Shown piece after piece: positions 1 to 11,708 of a stretch of 64,000 nt of DNA. How positions within the stretch are numbered: the stretch's first letter is position 1; each line of letters starts with the position of its first letter. The stretch comes from Paramacrobiotus metropolitanus (lineage: Eukaryota > Tardigrada > Eutardigrada > Parachela > Macrobiotidae): NCBI RefSeq assembly GCF_019649055.1, contig NW_026570262.1, forward strand, positions 434,001-498,000, in the 5' to 3' direction. The notes beneath the pieces were generated by a model. That model made no database searches and was not told the origin of the DNA. It was given only the letters and a program-made list of their open reading frames with translations. Made by a program: the position numbers and the translations under genes.

Positions 1-627
1 TTATTAAAATGATATTAAGGCGGGTAGTGCCATTTCTTAAACTTCCACACTATGTTTTCGAATTTTCTGGGGACGTTTAATGGTCCGAAATTCTTGAATA
101 TTATTCTTATTTTGCTTTCCAAAAATTTGTATGACCTTAAAATCGGAAAAGAAGTAGCGCCAGATCAGAAACAGATAAAAAATAACAAGTTATTAAAAAG
201 TTATTCTAGCAAACTGGTTGTGCAATATCTTAGTTTTAATTAACGGTGGAATTGCTGTCTTGCGGTGGGGTTGCACTAGAAGCCGCAGTTCTACATTGTT
301 GGGCGAATTATCGGAGTTTTTTACGACATGAATGTTTTACGTAATGCGTTTATGGAGTACCCTGTATACGGGAAAATGATATTTTTCAGTTTCTTATACA
401 CTTGTAAAAAATGCAGTGATTCGTCTGGCAAAAGTTCACTGTAAAAATAAAGTAGATAATTTCTGTAACAGCTAGAAACGGTTTTTTAATAATTTATAAT
501 ACTATTTTAAATTCGGTGGCGGCTGGAGCAGCCGACTCCGACTGAGCGAGAAGCGGCGACTGCGGTGAAAGTATTGATCCTTTAATCGGATTTTACTTAA
601 TGCGAAGTCGGGATTTTTCTGCTGCAG
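1..627. other. No confident gene; possible small DDAH exon
   Basis: AT-rich sequence with no open frame that I can assign. A 33-nt stretch at 532-564 is bounded by AG and GT, ends in phase 0, and would encode PTPTEREAATA directly ahead of the DDAH exon at 628. It is too short to be sure of. Confidence 0.35.
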
Positions 628-2498
628 GTGAAAGTGGTCAAATCCATCCTGATGAAAGAATTCCCCGACATTGAGCTGGTGGAGATGAAGAATGAACGGG
701 CGCGGTTGGACGGCGGCGATGTGCTATTCACCGGTAACGAACATTTACCAACAAACACCGTTTTCATGATATTTATTTTTCCATAAATTGTAATATCTTG
801 TGTGACGCGCTGACAATGGCAGTATGTGTGTTGGCTGCTTTCCGGTCGGCATTGGTGGTCGGTGTTGCGTGGCTGGTTCTTCGCGGCCGCGGCTTAATGG
901 GTGTTTAGTGTAAGCAATTGTAAAGTCTTGTATGAACAAATATGGCGCTGGATATTCCACTCCGCTGGTTCCGCTCTCGCGCGCGCGGCGCAACAGATTA
1001 GCGCGCTGCTTTGTTGACACAGCAGTGTTGAGGAGAGATAGCGGCGATGAATGTACCGTGGAAAATGAATACCGTTTTGTCATCTGCAGCGCAACACTGG
1101 CTTCTATAGAAAATGATGTTTCACCAGTCGGTTGATTTTTGTAATGTGTGGGTAATTGCCTGAACTAACTTATCCATTATTGCTGGATGATTTTTTTACG
1201 ATATGTAGTTTTTTTTTTATTATCTCACTCAATTTGTGATGATGGACTTGTACGGCAAATTGTTAAAAGTTTTAATTTTTTACAGAATGGACTATTATTT
1301 ACAGTATTAATTAGTTTTAATTAGATTTAATTAACTACTCTGTACACGCTTTTTTTGGCATGGCTTTTTTCGATGGTTTTGAATTTGGCAGAACCTAATG
1401 CAAGAGCAACTGCATTCCCTTTCTAGGAAACTTGTAAATTACCGGCTAAATCAACGGATATTTCGAGGCTTCATTGTTTATCGTGATGCAGTATTGCTGT
1501 TTCCCTGTTGTTGTTGTTTTATTTTACCATTTTTCACTGTTTTATTTATAAATTGGTGGTGCTCTAGGTCGGGAGATCTTTGTGGGCATTTCCAAGCGGA
1601 CAAACGAACTGGGCGCCCAGGAAGTGGCCCGCGCCTTCCCGGATTATCCCTGTTTGGGGGTGCGCGTGGAGAATGCGCTGCACCTGAAGACGCTGGTCAC
1701 CCTGGCCGGGCCGCGCACCCTGGTCGCCGGCGACAGTCCCAGTGCACGCAAAATGGTCCAGGTACACATTTTACATGCGTCCATTTTTCTTTGTTGATAG
1801 GTGTTAATTTTTGGAACGTTTCCGATAGAAAATTGAGAGCGATGCGATCTACCGCTACGACATCATCCATGTGACGGACGATCTGGCCAACACGGTGTAC
1901 GCCAACGGCACACTGGTGCACAAAGCCGGATATCCCAATGCCGCTAAGGTAAAAAAATGTTCTTTCTTCCGTAAATTGTTTTACAGTTGACTACCATAAA
2001 CCAAAAACATTAAAAAAATTACATAAACATTTAAACAAATTGAAAGATGATTGTCATAAAATTCCAGCAAGATGTAGTTATTTGTACTACTCGTACCTTC
2101 AGAAAACTTTAAAAATGATCAAAAAATTATCGTAGTACAACGAGCTAAAAATTAATTTTAAAAAATTGGAAATATTGATAACGTAGTTCTTGTGTGGCAC
2201 GGTTATTTACTCTGTCTTTGGAAAACTTTGGAAATGCTCACAGTAATTTATTTAAAACCAGACATTAAAAATTATATACAGAATAATATAAAAAATGTAA
2301 AGAGAAACGAAATAAATAGAACAAAAATAAAAAAAACTTGGCTTATCCCGCTAGATTCTGACGGAGAAGTTGCGATGCCCGAAAGTCAGCGTGGATTTGA
2401 GTGAGTTCGCCAAGCTGGAAGGCCACCTGACCTGCTGCAGTCTGCTGTTGTCGCGCACCGCATCCCTTGGCGGCAAAGCGCGGACCTTCCAGCGCTAA
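628..2498 (+). CDS. Dimethylarginine dimethylaminohydrolase (DDAH), 3' part
   Basis: Enzyme that hydrolyses asymmetric dimethylarginine to citrulline and dimethylamine, relieving inhibition of nitric-oxide synthase; cytosolic. Four exons are visible: 628-733, 1568-1761, 1829-1948 and 2355-2498 (stop TAA 2496-2498). They join in frame to 187 codons. Family blocks seen in order: VEMKNERARLDGGDVLFTG, GREIFVGISKRTN, NALHLKTLV with the catalytic-region His, and GHLTCCSLLL, where the first Cys of the CC pair lies at the position of the catalytic nucleophile. Vertebrate DDAH is about 285 aa, so roughly the first 100 residues, including the substrate-binding N-terminal blocks, lie left of the window or in an exon I could not find. 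The last residues (GGKARTFQR) are not the family's usual tail. Base composition of the exons is GC-richer than the introns. Function is secure; the 5' limit is not. Confidence 0.9.
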
Positions 2499-4159
2499 GA
2501 GTATTTTTGTATCCAGTTTACACGGGAAAACCTTTCCAGCCATCCTACCTAATCAAGTTCCAGTCGGGTGTGTGGATAGTGAAGTGTGGCAGCCGGGAAT
2601 TGATGGGTCTCGAATAAGCGCCTTTGGTGTGTGTTCAGCCTTTTTATGAAGTGCTTTTATTCTTTTATTTTCTTTTTAACTTTGTATAACGAAAAATCCG
2701 CCCAACGATGGTGCCTTATGTTTGTAATGCGGCCTTCGGTGTCAGTTCGGGTGTATAAGCATTCCCTTCTCGCACTTCCATAAGTATGGATCAAAGGATT
2801 TGTTGTTGTCTCTTCCTGTACAATTTATAAGCGTGTGTTTTTGTGGAATTTGTAGTCATTTTGTGGATTGGCAACACTTGTTGAATTTGTTTCACGGCAA
2901 ACATATTTTTGAGGGAATAATAAAAGCCGGTAAATAATCATAAATCTAATACTGAAACCGTGATTAGGATTTTATTAAATTAAATTAGGACCAAGTCAAA
3001 TGTGATTGTAACGGCCTGTGCTTAGAGCGAGTAGAGTTCTTCAAGAACCTGTAGGACTTTCTCGATCCACTTTCTCGATGTAAATATAAACGAATAAACG
3101 TAAACGTGGCAGAAGCGGCTACGGTACAACCATTAGCATTGCATGGCTTTCGTAGAACAGTGGCGGTGACCAGTACCCCGGCGGTTGCTCTGTTATTTCG
3201 GCGGGCCGTTATACAAGATCAAATAACCTAAAAAATTAAATTATTTACACTTTTTTAATTTTAAAAACAACAGTATCGTACTTACCGCTCACATGAAAAT
3301 TTTTAACGCGCTAATACACCTGTATACTTTAAGTATCTAGGAAAAAACTGAAGCGTTTTGCAAAATTTGTGTATACAAACTGCAAAACTTAACACATAAG
3401 TTGTATGTATGTATAACACATAAGTTTGTTTGTATTTTGTCATCCTGATTACAGCAAGTCGAAAATAAACCTTATTGTGATGTGGTTTAAAAATAAAATC
3501 CCGTCGACCCTGTCCGTCCGTGACGCAACGCCCGGCACACGTAAAACAATAGAACATCGTATTGTTCACTGCTAATAAGTAATCCAATAATATTACATTG
3601 GTCTTTTTACAAAATCCTAATTCCTTTTCCCTTTTCCATCCTAATTATTTTCTTTGACGATATTGACATGTTATCCCCCTTTTTTGCCACCACTGCAGGT
3701 TATCGTAGCTGTCACCAGTGTTTTTACATTATTTTATTTCGGTAGTGTCTTCGTTAGGTTGGTTGAGATCTCGCAGCGGTCGACCTCTGCACGTTTGTAT
3801 TGCCGTAACCTTTGTGTACTGCTTACCTGGCGCCAGGGCTGTGCATCTCCTACGCAGCCGCACTTTATCATTTCATAGTATCGTCCAGGTCAAGGTTAGT
3901 GTTGAAATAATTTAATCGGTAACCGGAGAGACAACAGTATGCTCAAAGGAATTCCTGTATGGAAGCGGATACATGCGATAGCGTTATCGGAAATTACGAC
4001 ACTGCACCAGGTAGCCGCTATTATATAAGACGTGCATCTCTGCGTCAGATATGACGCCCCATAGGAAACGTTTTGCAAACTGCAGTTGACGGCCCTCTGG
4101 ATCAAACTGGTTTTGGTGTATGTATATTGAACGACGCCGAGTGTAGCAGCAAGTAGAAA
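2499..4159. other. Intergenic, no supported gene
   Basis: Contains the probable 3' UTR of the DDAH gene (AATAAA-like motifs near 2920-3100). No open frame here shows a recognisable family or consistent splice sites. Confidence 0.4.
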
Positions 4160-6184
4160 ATGTTGACTGTGCTCTGCTTTATAACTTTCGCGGTGTTGGT
4201 TGTATCGGGACAGGAGCATTCCGGAGTTTTGCGAAGTTAGTGAGCACGAGTTTTCCGCCATCATCATATCGGTTTACTATTCACAGTAACTGTAACGTTA
4301 GACTTTTTACAGGAGCACTGCATGATGCTGCACTGCAGAAGCTAAACCAATCGGCGATCCGCAACACAAAGTACGACGTTCTTCAGTTATTGGCGTATTG
4401 AACAAATTTCAGAATGTTAACTTTGTTGTTGTAGTTGGGTAACACTGGGCAGCTGCGATATGGGTACGGTTGTTCAGCCAGCTGATGAATCTGGGCATGG
4501 CTTGGCCATCACAGCGTGCTCAAATCCATCAACTATCGGCTACTGGTACCGCGCTGACCCGTATTACAAGTACCTGTTCGATATCGTACAGTCACCGTTT
4601 GATACCGGTAGGCTTGACACTTTGACTACTGCAGAGTATGTGCACTAATTGAAGATCATGTTGTTTTACGTAAGTACTTTGTCCGATAGACGGCATCGCT
4701 GCGGTTTCTCAGTGTACCCAAAACCAAATTTCCACTGTACTGCTCCCGGTATCAGTAACACCCTTAAACAGCTTCACCGTGTGGCCCAAAGCCTGCTCGG
4801 TTTATCGACTAACGTTCCGGTACACGATGGCTGATCATCCCACATTTTCCAGCACTCCCCACGACGAGTTTAACCTTAAAGTTTTCATTGAAGATTTCCC
4901 ACTGGACAAGTAAGTTAGCGATGTTCGCTTCTTAACGCGCATTTAATGATGCAACTGCATTTAAAGGGCACCGCCGCCGCGTCCCACCGGCCCAGGTGGA
5001 CAGGGTAACGGAGGCAATGGTGTAGGAGTTCCGGTGGCTCCGGGATCGTTGAAGTTAATTTGGGGAACACAAGCCGATTATAGCAGTTTCACACCGGGAA
5101 GTTGGAAGTCAGTTGAGGTCGTTTTTGGACGCAGTTTCCAGCCGTTTAACGTTGGGTTGCACGCTTTCCACGACAATGAGTGTCAGGCGCCCGTTAGAGC
5201 GATTGCTGTGGATGACATCAAAATCGAGCAGAGTAAGTGATGCTGTAGAGAACTCTACTTAAATAAATTTCCCTCGTCTCGTCTGCTCGAAAGCAGCCTT
5301 CTTGCCGGTTGTGCGCTTTGTACGCAATCCCATACTATTAAGCTTATGGAACTAAATTTGAAAACGATGGTACTACTCTGTATTTAGGACAATATTCTCA
5401 TTCCTCCACAAATTATTGCTTAAAGTGCAAATATGTATAAAAACGAGCGAGAGCAGTGCGACATACTCGTATAAGGTGAAAAACTGGTTTTCTGAAATTC
5501 TGAGTGAAGGTTGAAAAAATGGTTTTATCGTGTAACAAAGTGGGCGTCCGCTTTACCGCCGAAACTTTGGCTAACGGTCTTGTCTTCTGTTCTGACGGTT
5601 TGACAGAGAAACAGTACTGAATGTCGCAGCTGTTTTCTGGCTTTGAATTATGGTGTGGCGCGTATGCAGTACTGTGTACTCGTTCTTCGTAATCCAGCTT
5701 CTACGAAATAGCAGCTAATGCCGACTACATCTACAAAATTATTATTTACTAGAATTACATGGAATAAGATTATTATCTGCGTTTTTTAGCTACCATGATC
5801 AACGAAGCCACAGGATTTGGATGGGCACTGACGATGGTTATCAATACATTGTCCGTGTCGCAGCAGTTTCAGAACCTTCTGTTTCACGATCCAGTCGTGC
5901 AATGTCTCGGCGATAATCCCGGCGTGGAAACCATGGTCTGCTTAATGCAGACTGACACTGCGCTGGAGTTTTACGAATCGCAGTCAGTGCAGCAGTGTGT
6001 GGACGCTCAGGGCGGAATGCAGCACTACATCCAAACTGCAGCTTGGATTGGACATGCGCTGAATACGGCCGCAGCGCTGGGCGCTACTACCGCTATCGAA
6101 CAAGCGATCCTCGATGAAATGGGGCAGGTTGTGGGGCAGCAAATCGTTTTGTGGCTGCATGGCCGTCCGGAATTCGGGACATAA
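4160..6184 (+). CDS. Secreted MAM-domain protein (soluble paralog of the 22.5 kb adhesion GPCR)
   Basis: Six exons: 4160-4235, 4313-4370, 4435-4607, 4690-4909, 4967-5232, 5790-6184; phases 1,2,1,2,1 close exactly to 395 aa. ATG 4160 begins a clear signal peptide (MLTVLCFITFAVLVVSG). Residues about 45-260 form one MAM module: CDMGTVVQP, YWYRADPYYKYLFDI, SQCT, KACSVYRLTF, DEFNLKVFIED, then LIWGTQADY, VEVVFGRSFQPFNVGLHAFH and AVDDIKIEQ. Each block aligns with the ectodomain of the adhesion GPCR at 22.5-26.7 kb, and the intron at the T|D / Q|R position has the same phase. A Gly/Pro-rich insert (APPPRPTGPGGQGNGGNG) interrupts the module. The last exon encodes about 130 residues (Gln/Ala-rich, four Cys) that I do not recognise. 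There is no transmembrane segment, so it should be extracellular. MAM modules mediate adhesion or homophilic contacts; the ligand is unknown. Confidence 0.8.
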
Positions 6185-6887
6185 AACGACAGAAGTCGTG
6201 CAACGAATGCAGATGACTGGGAAATGTTTTGATCATAGCAAACGAGATGTTAAAGTTTGTGCTCTTTGGTTTGTGCTTTTCTACCTTCGTGCATATGAAA
6301 TGAATTTCTCCGCATGACAACATTTCGGCTATTACTAACAAAAAGCGAACTTTCTGTAGAAATGTAGAGTTTACAGACAGGATCAGAAACCGTTTCTATA
6401 AACAGGATCGATGCATATTAAAGGCAGCAGTGAATGCCAAAGCAAAATTAAAGCCGGCATTCGGTAATAACAAACTCGCCCCGTGGGCTTGTGCTCCGTG
6501 CAAGACAGAAAAAAATAACGATAGAACCTTTTAGCTAGATAGTCTAAAATTCAGGTCACGACATGAAATTACTCGGTCCTGAAAAAAACTGCTCAGTTGC
6601 TTAACAGCCAGCAATCATATATAGCGGCAGACCGGCAACCGGTTGTGAGATCTTAGGATATGTGTACTGTAGGTATGATATGGAATTGGATTCGTATCGT
6701 AGGACTGTAATGTGTATCGCAACTGAGCAGAGAACCGACTGAATGTATTGGCAAGAACCGTAACCAGAGAACAGAAGAAGCACAGGAAGTTGCTAGGACG
6801 AAGGACAGCGAACAGAAATACAGAAAGTACAGGAAGGTCAAGAAACACACGAATCCACATACATCGCACCGCTCATGTTGCTCCAAT
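6185..6887. other. Intergenic between convergent genes
   Basis: About 700 nt between the ends of the convergent MAM and FAAH genes. Probably two 3' UTRs. I see no further gene. Confidence 0.4.
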
Positions 6888-8836
6888 TTAAGTCGGCTCT
6901 CGCCAGCCGCCGAACGTCTTCTCCAGCTCACAGGCCACCGCCAGCGTGAGATGATCGTTGTAGTGACTGCTGATGATCTGAATGCCGTACGGCAGTCCCA
7001 ACCCGTCCCGGCCCATCGGCACATGGGTCACCGGCAGACCCAGGGCATTGAAGAGGGCTGCACAGCAAACAATTTCAATAATTGTTTCAGAGTAGTGAAA
7101 ATTTTAATTAAGTATCCAAACAGCACTATAAGAATTTTGTTTTGGTAGTCGGTTCTGTGTATCGACAGTGCCTTATACACGTAGCTAGTAAATACTTCGA
7201 ACACACTTACTTGTGTAGATAGTGTTGAGGTGCATCGCTTTAGGCTGGTTCTGGTAGGGCGCCGTGCGAGGATGCGTGGGCATAATAAGAATGCCGTCGT
7301 TGCCTAGAATGTCCACGATCTCCTTTTCCAAGTCATCGCGCACTTTGCTCCAGTGCTTCCTACAATCATTTCCGGCTTAAACGCTCACAATCGCTAAGTG
7401 CTTCTTAGTAGTGTGCGTCGCACTTAATTGTGCACGCTAATAGATAAAGTATACATCAATTCCGATAAATACCGGTTCTGGTCAGTGGGTGTGGCTTGTT
7501 CCATAGCGGCCAGAAGGATAGCTGGCAGCGTGTGTTCCGAGCGGCCGCGGATCCATCGGAAAAATTCCGCACGCGGCTGCAACTTCCCGACTCCATTCAG
7601 CATGTCCGCCGAGAAGGAATGGTTGGGATCATGAATAACTTCGGCCGTCCAAAATTCGGCGGTGTAGCAAAAGGCTTCCAATCGGTCCTTAATCTGCGAT
7701 TCCGGGATGATTTTGGCGCGGTGCTTGGTTGCCAAGTGGTTGACGGCCTTCCGCACCGCTCCCTTAATGTAACTACGCACCGGCGTGACGAAGGGGTGCT
7801 CGATCTGCAGGATGTAGTGCAGGCGCAATTTTGACAGATCCACCATAGTGTCCAAGGATAACGTCTTGGCTTCCGGTCCCAATACAACCTGGAATTCGTA
7901 CCGTTTATTCATTACTGCAGGTTGGCTATGAACAATACAACGTACTTTATAGAACGGTTGAAGGTCCTCCGCGTACCGACACAACGGGCCGACGGTGTTG
8001 AATCGCGCCGTGTTCTCACTGCTTTCCGGAAACATCCCCGTCAGCGGCGTCAACGCCCGCGTGGGTTTGTGGCCGAAGACCCCACAGAAGAAGGATGGAA
8101 TGCGGATACTCCCGCCAATATCCGACCCGATCCCGCACGGTGACCCCGCGGCGGCGATAATGGCGCCCTCTCCACCGGACGACCCGCCCACCGAACGGTT
8201 AACGCCATACGGGTTTCGGGTCCGTCCGTACACTTTGTTGTCTGTCTCCCACCACATGCAGATCTCGCAGATATTTGTCAATGCGAGAACGATGGCCCCG
8301 GCACTGCGCAACCGGTGCACCGCCTCCGCATCAGCCTCCGCCACCACGTGTTTTCGGGCCACCGCCCCCGCGGTCTGCGGCATACCCTGTACCTGCAGGC
8401 ACTCTTTGACAGTGATAGGGACGCCAAGAAGGGGTTTGCGAGCCTCCGAGAACTCCCCGTCGTCCAAGTTCTCGAAGCCGGTGTCGCGCAGACGTCGGTC
8501 CAGCTCCCGGGCGTCCGCACGCGCCGCCTCGAAGCGCTCGGCGACGACTGCGTTGATGGCGGGGTTGACATCCCGGATGCGCTGGATGTAGGCTTCCACC
8601 ACGTCGGCGCTGGTTAGCTCGCCGGCACGGATACGCCGCACCAGGGCGGTGGCGCTCTGGCGGAGGAGATCAGAGCGGATGGGTGGCAGGCGTTGTGTCG
8701 AGCCGAAAATACGGTTATAAACGCCGAACAGGAAGTCGGAGACTATGTCCATGTATAGCCGCAGCAGGCACACTAACCAGTCCTTCCAGGACCAGATTTT
8801 CCCTCCCATTCTTGTGGAGTTCCTTGGAAGTTGCAA
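6888..8836 (-). CDS. Fatty-acid amide hydrolase 2-like, amidase-signature enzyme
   Basis: Serine hydrolase of the amidase-signature family, which hydrolyses fatty-acid primary amides and N-acylethanolamines. Four exons on the minus strand: 8836-7946, 7888-7455, 7359-7211, 7057-6888. Their lengths (891+434+149+170) close to 547 aa; human FAAH2 is 532 aa. The catalytic triad is visible: Lys144 in GVPITVKEC, cis-Ser219 in VGGSSGGEG and nucleophile Ser243 in GSDIGGSIRIP. The spacings of 75 and 24 residues are the family's. A hydrophobic N-terminal segment (residues about 19-40, DWLVCLLRLYMDIVSDFLFGVY) would anchor it in a membrane, as in FAAH2. The last exon carries the conserved LGLPVTHVP and NDHLTLAVACELE blocks. 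The first intron is 57 nt. A start at the second Met (MGGKIW) is also possible. No lesion was seen. Confidence 0.93.
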
Positions 8837-10737
8837 CTATGTTGTATCGTAAAGAAGAATGTGTTGAATGTGACAAACACTGGCTGTGCAGTAAAAAGGC
8901 AAAAGTTGTTGACAAGGTTGCAGTTTTTATCAGTTGCGGAAACAGCCGAATGGAAGATGCGCCGTACGAGTGCACAGCTGAACGGCAGAGATAAACCGGT
9001 TTAACGTTCAGTCCACTGAACGATAACACCGAAAAACTGTACATAGTACATACGCCTTGTGCATGCATTTTTGTTTAATTGACTACTATGCCGAACAAAT
9101 TATCACTTTTAATTTTAGCACTCAAAATTAATACACATTAGCTGTACGCGAGCGGTATTGATAACGGCTGATTAACACCACATGTATAACCTTGATACGA
9201 ACACTTTAATAACACCATTAAACCCAGACTTTAGGTATTGTACGTGCGCTTCTCAATCGTAGCCGCTTGCCACGAGACCGTACAGTTTATGACCAAACGT
9301 ACCTCACTACCGTAATCCGCCCCAAAACGAGCGACTCTATCGAAATCGGTTGAGAAACCTGCATCGTGTACACGAATCGTGCAAAGATTCTAACGGGTAT
9401 GCAAAATAATATTGGCCTCTCTAACTCGGCGCGGTCTGGAGAGGTGTGAGCTTTCGGAGCAGAGACACAAGGTGCACCCACGCAGGCAACGTGCTTGACC
9501 TGCCCATGCGTTCGCGGTGACCCATCCGTCCTGCTGGTGCACCCTTACTCCTTGCCCTTTATTTCGAAATGCAGTCGAGAACAACAAGCAAACCAGTGCT
9601 GCAGTGGTGGGGCGAGAGAGAAAAAAATGGAAACACGCAAAGCTAAAGTTAAAAATGAACAGCTCAACGTGGCTGGCGACGTTTTAGTACGTATATTAGG
9701 CCCAGTCCGGCCATCAAGAAGTAGGCGAAATCGTATTTCAGATAGAAATAAATCGAAATCAAAAGGTTGTTTCAGCTTACGTACATAATTTGATACCAAA
9801 GTGATGCTCTGATTGGTTTGCTAACAAGCAAGACTAGGATGTCACTCAATGTTATTTTTGTATCTGATTCTGATGTACGATTTAGGTAATCATGTGCTGT
9901 ACATGACATGTGTAATTCAGGAATGCAGCGTATTAGGGTAGTATGTACCGTATAAAGTACCCATTGTCCTCGAGGCAAATCGCGAAATTCTTTCAATATT
10001 GTACCAACGGTTGAACGCATGCAGTTTAATTTTCCCTCCGGGAAAGCGTCTCCGATCACGCGAACTCCAAGCTAAACAAATCAAATCAGACCTATTTGTT
10101 TCTGAAACGGTTCATATCTGTCCAGGCCGAATTCACACTCGCCTTCCGTCGATCATTATCCAAATTTATATATTTTTAAGTTGGAATTCTCCGTCCGAGC
10201 CCTTGTCAAATTGCTGCTGTGTAAAATTTAATACTGGCGCATTTGTGCGAAAGACCATTGGTTATCTAATGATTTACGGACCATGTCGCGCCTCATAATT
10301 CTTATACCGCTTTTTTTGTGGCAAATCGGAGGTATGGTGAATATTGATAAAAAAATTCTAACTCAACGACTCGCAAGTTCTGATCTTCTGCTGACAAACC
10401 CCTAACTGATTAAGTGATTTCCTTTAATTTCCGATAATCGATTATTACACCACCACCCAAGTAATAAAAATTCCACAACCTTGTTTTGTTTAACGTCCAG
10501 TTTAAAAATAGTGCGGGATAGTGCGATAAAAACTGCACAGTTTTTTCACATGCTCATCTGTTGCTATCTGGTCTACTGGTCTGCATATGTGATACATATA
10601 CAATGTATTACAAATACAACCCTTTAGCTGTTAATATATGTGGATGTACACATAATTATGTATGTATCCTGCCGCGAACGCTTTGTTACATTTATAAGTG
10701 CGTACGACTGAAATATTTTCCCTTCTTTTAAGCAACT
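8837..10737. other. Intergenic, no supported gene
   Basis: A short Lys/Arg-rich open frame starts with ATG near 9629 and meets a GTACGT donor-like site at about 9690. I could not find a following exon, so it is not called. The rest is AT-rich with nothing recognisable. Confidence 0.35.
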
Positions 10738-11708
10738 TTCGGATTGGATCCACAGACCTTTAATTTCACCCTGAATTTCGACTTAACTCCGATGACGTTG
10801 CGCGAGTGCAATGCCCGGCCCACGAATTACTGCGGACCAAAGTCGCTAGCTTTATCCGACTGCCGTCACCTGCAGAAGCGTTCGCCAGGGACCTAAAAGG
10901 CAGAGTGCAGCGATAACTGCCTGGAAGTCGTACCTTGTCAAAATGGGATTAAGCATAAATGACAGCTCGACAGTTATTAATTCTCATATTACACTTTCCT
11001 GCTGGAGTTCAAAGGCGACAAAGCAGGTACGTAAAACGAGTGGCAAATGATTCCTGCAGTTTTGTGACGAAACCGTTTCTATGTATTCCAACGAATGATG
11101 CTGCAGGATTTCGTAAAACAAGCCTTAGCCATAAAAAAGCGCAGTCCCTTTCGTGCTGTACTGGCCTTCATTGAGGACGACGACTTCATCGCACCAGACG
11201 CGATTGGTTTAATTGGACAACAAATCGTAGTTTTAAAGTTAATAAGCAAGTCGCCAAACATCACATCCCGAATTGCAGAAATTGATTTGGTTAACCTTTT
11301 GGATTGACCTTCTTGCATTGTGAAAGCTTATTGATTCTGAAAAAGATCGATTGTGCTGAATTACGGAATGTGCGGATAATTACTTTTCGACACAGCGCAG
11401 TTGCTTCTGTCGAGCGCGATACATTTATTGATCTGCCCAATCTACAGTTGCTGGATATGGAGAGCGACAATCGGTATTTTAGCAACACCGAGAGCTACAA
11501 CGCAATGATCAAGTTACATTGCGATATAAAGAACCGTTGGTTATGGCTATGGCTGGATCGAAATCCCCTTCTACGCCAGGAGTATGGTTTAGGGGAATTG
11601 TATAAAGTGGGCAGTCTATTTAACTACGCAGTGGACAACCCATCCGACGACCGGTACAATTGCTCCACACAGCCACAGACAAGTACTACTGGACCCGGAA
11701 ACGAGTAG
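10738..11708 (+). pseudogene. Leucine-rich-repeat protein fragment, apparently decayed
   Basis: Several stretches look like protein but do not join into one frame. At 11304-11708 the frame contains LRR-like text (SVERDTFIDLPNLQLLDME) followed by a Cys- and Thr-rich tail. The frame before it (11095-11307, FIAPDAIGLIGQQIVVLKL) is also LRR-like but ends in TGA at 11305-11307, one base out of register with the next. Further upstream, 10738-10960 reads through a Cys-containing segment (RECNARPTNYCGPKS) with an in-frame TAA and then ECSDNCLEVVPCQNG. I read this as a secreted or membrane LRR protein relic. Unrecognised introns could instead explain some breaks. Confidence 0.4.

Noticed and set aside
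7995-8591. Long plus-strand open frame opposite the FAAH exons
   Set aside because: GC-rich shadow of the minus-strand FAAH coding sequence; no family resemblance.
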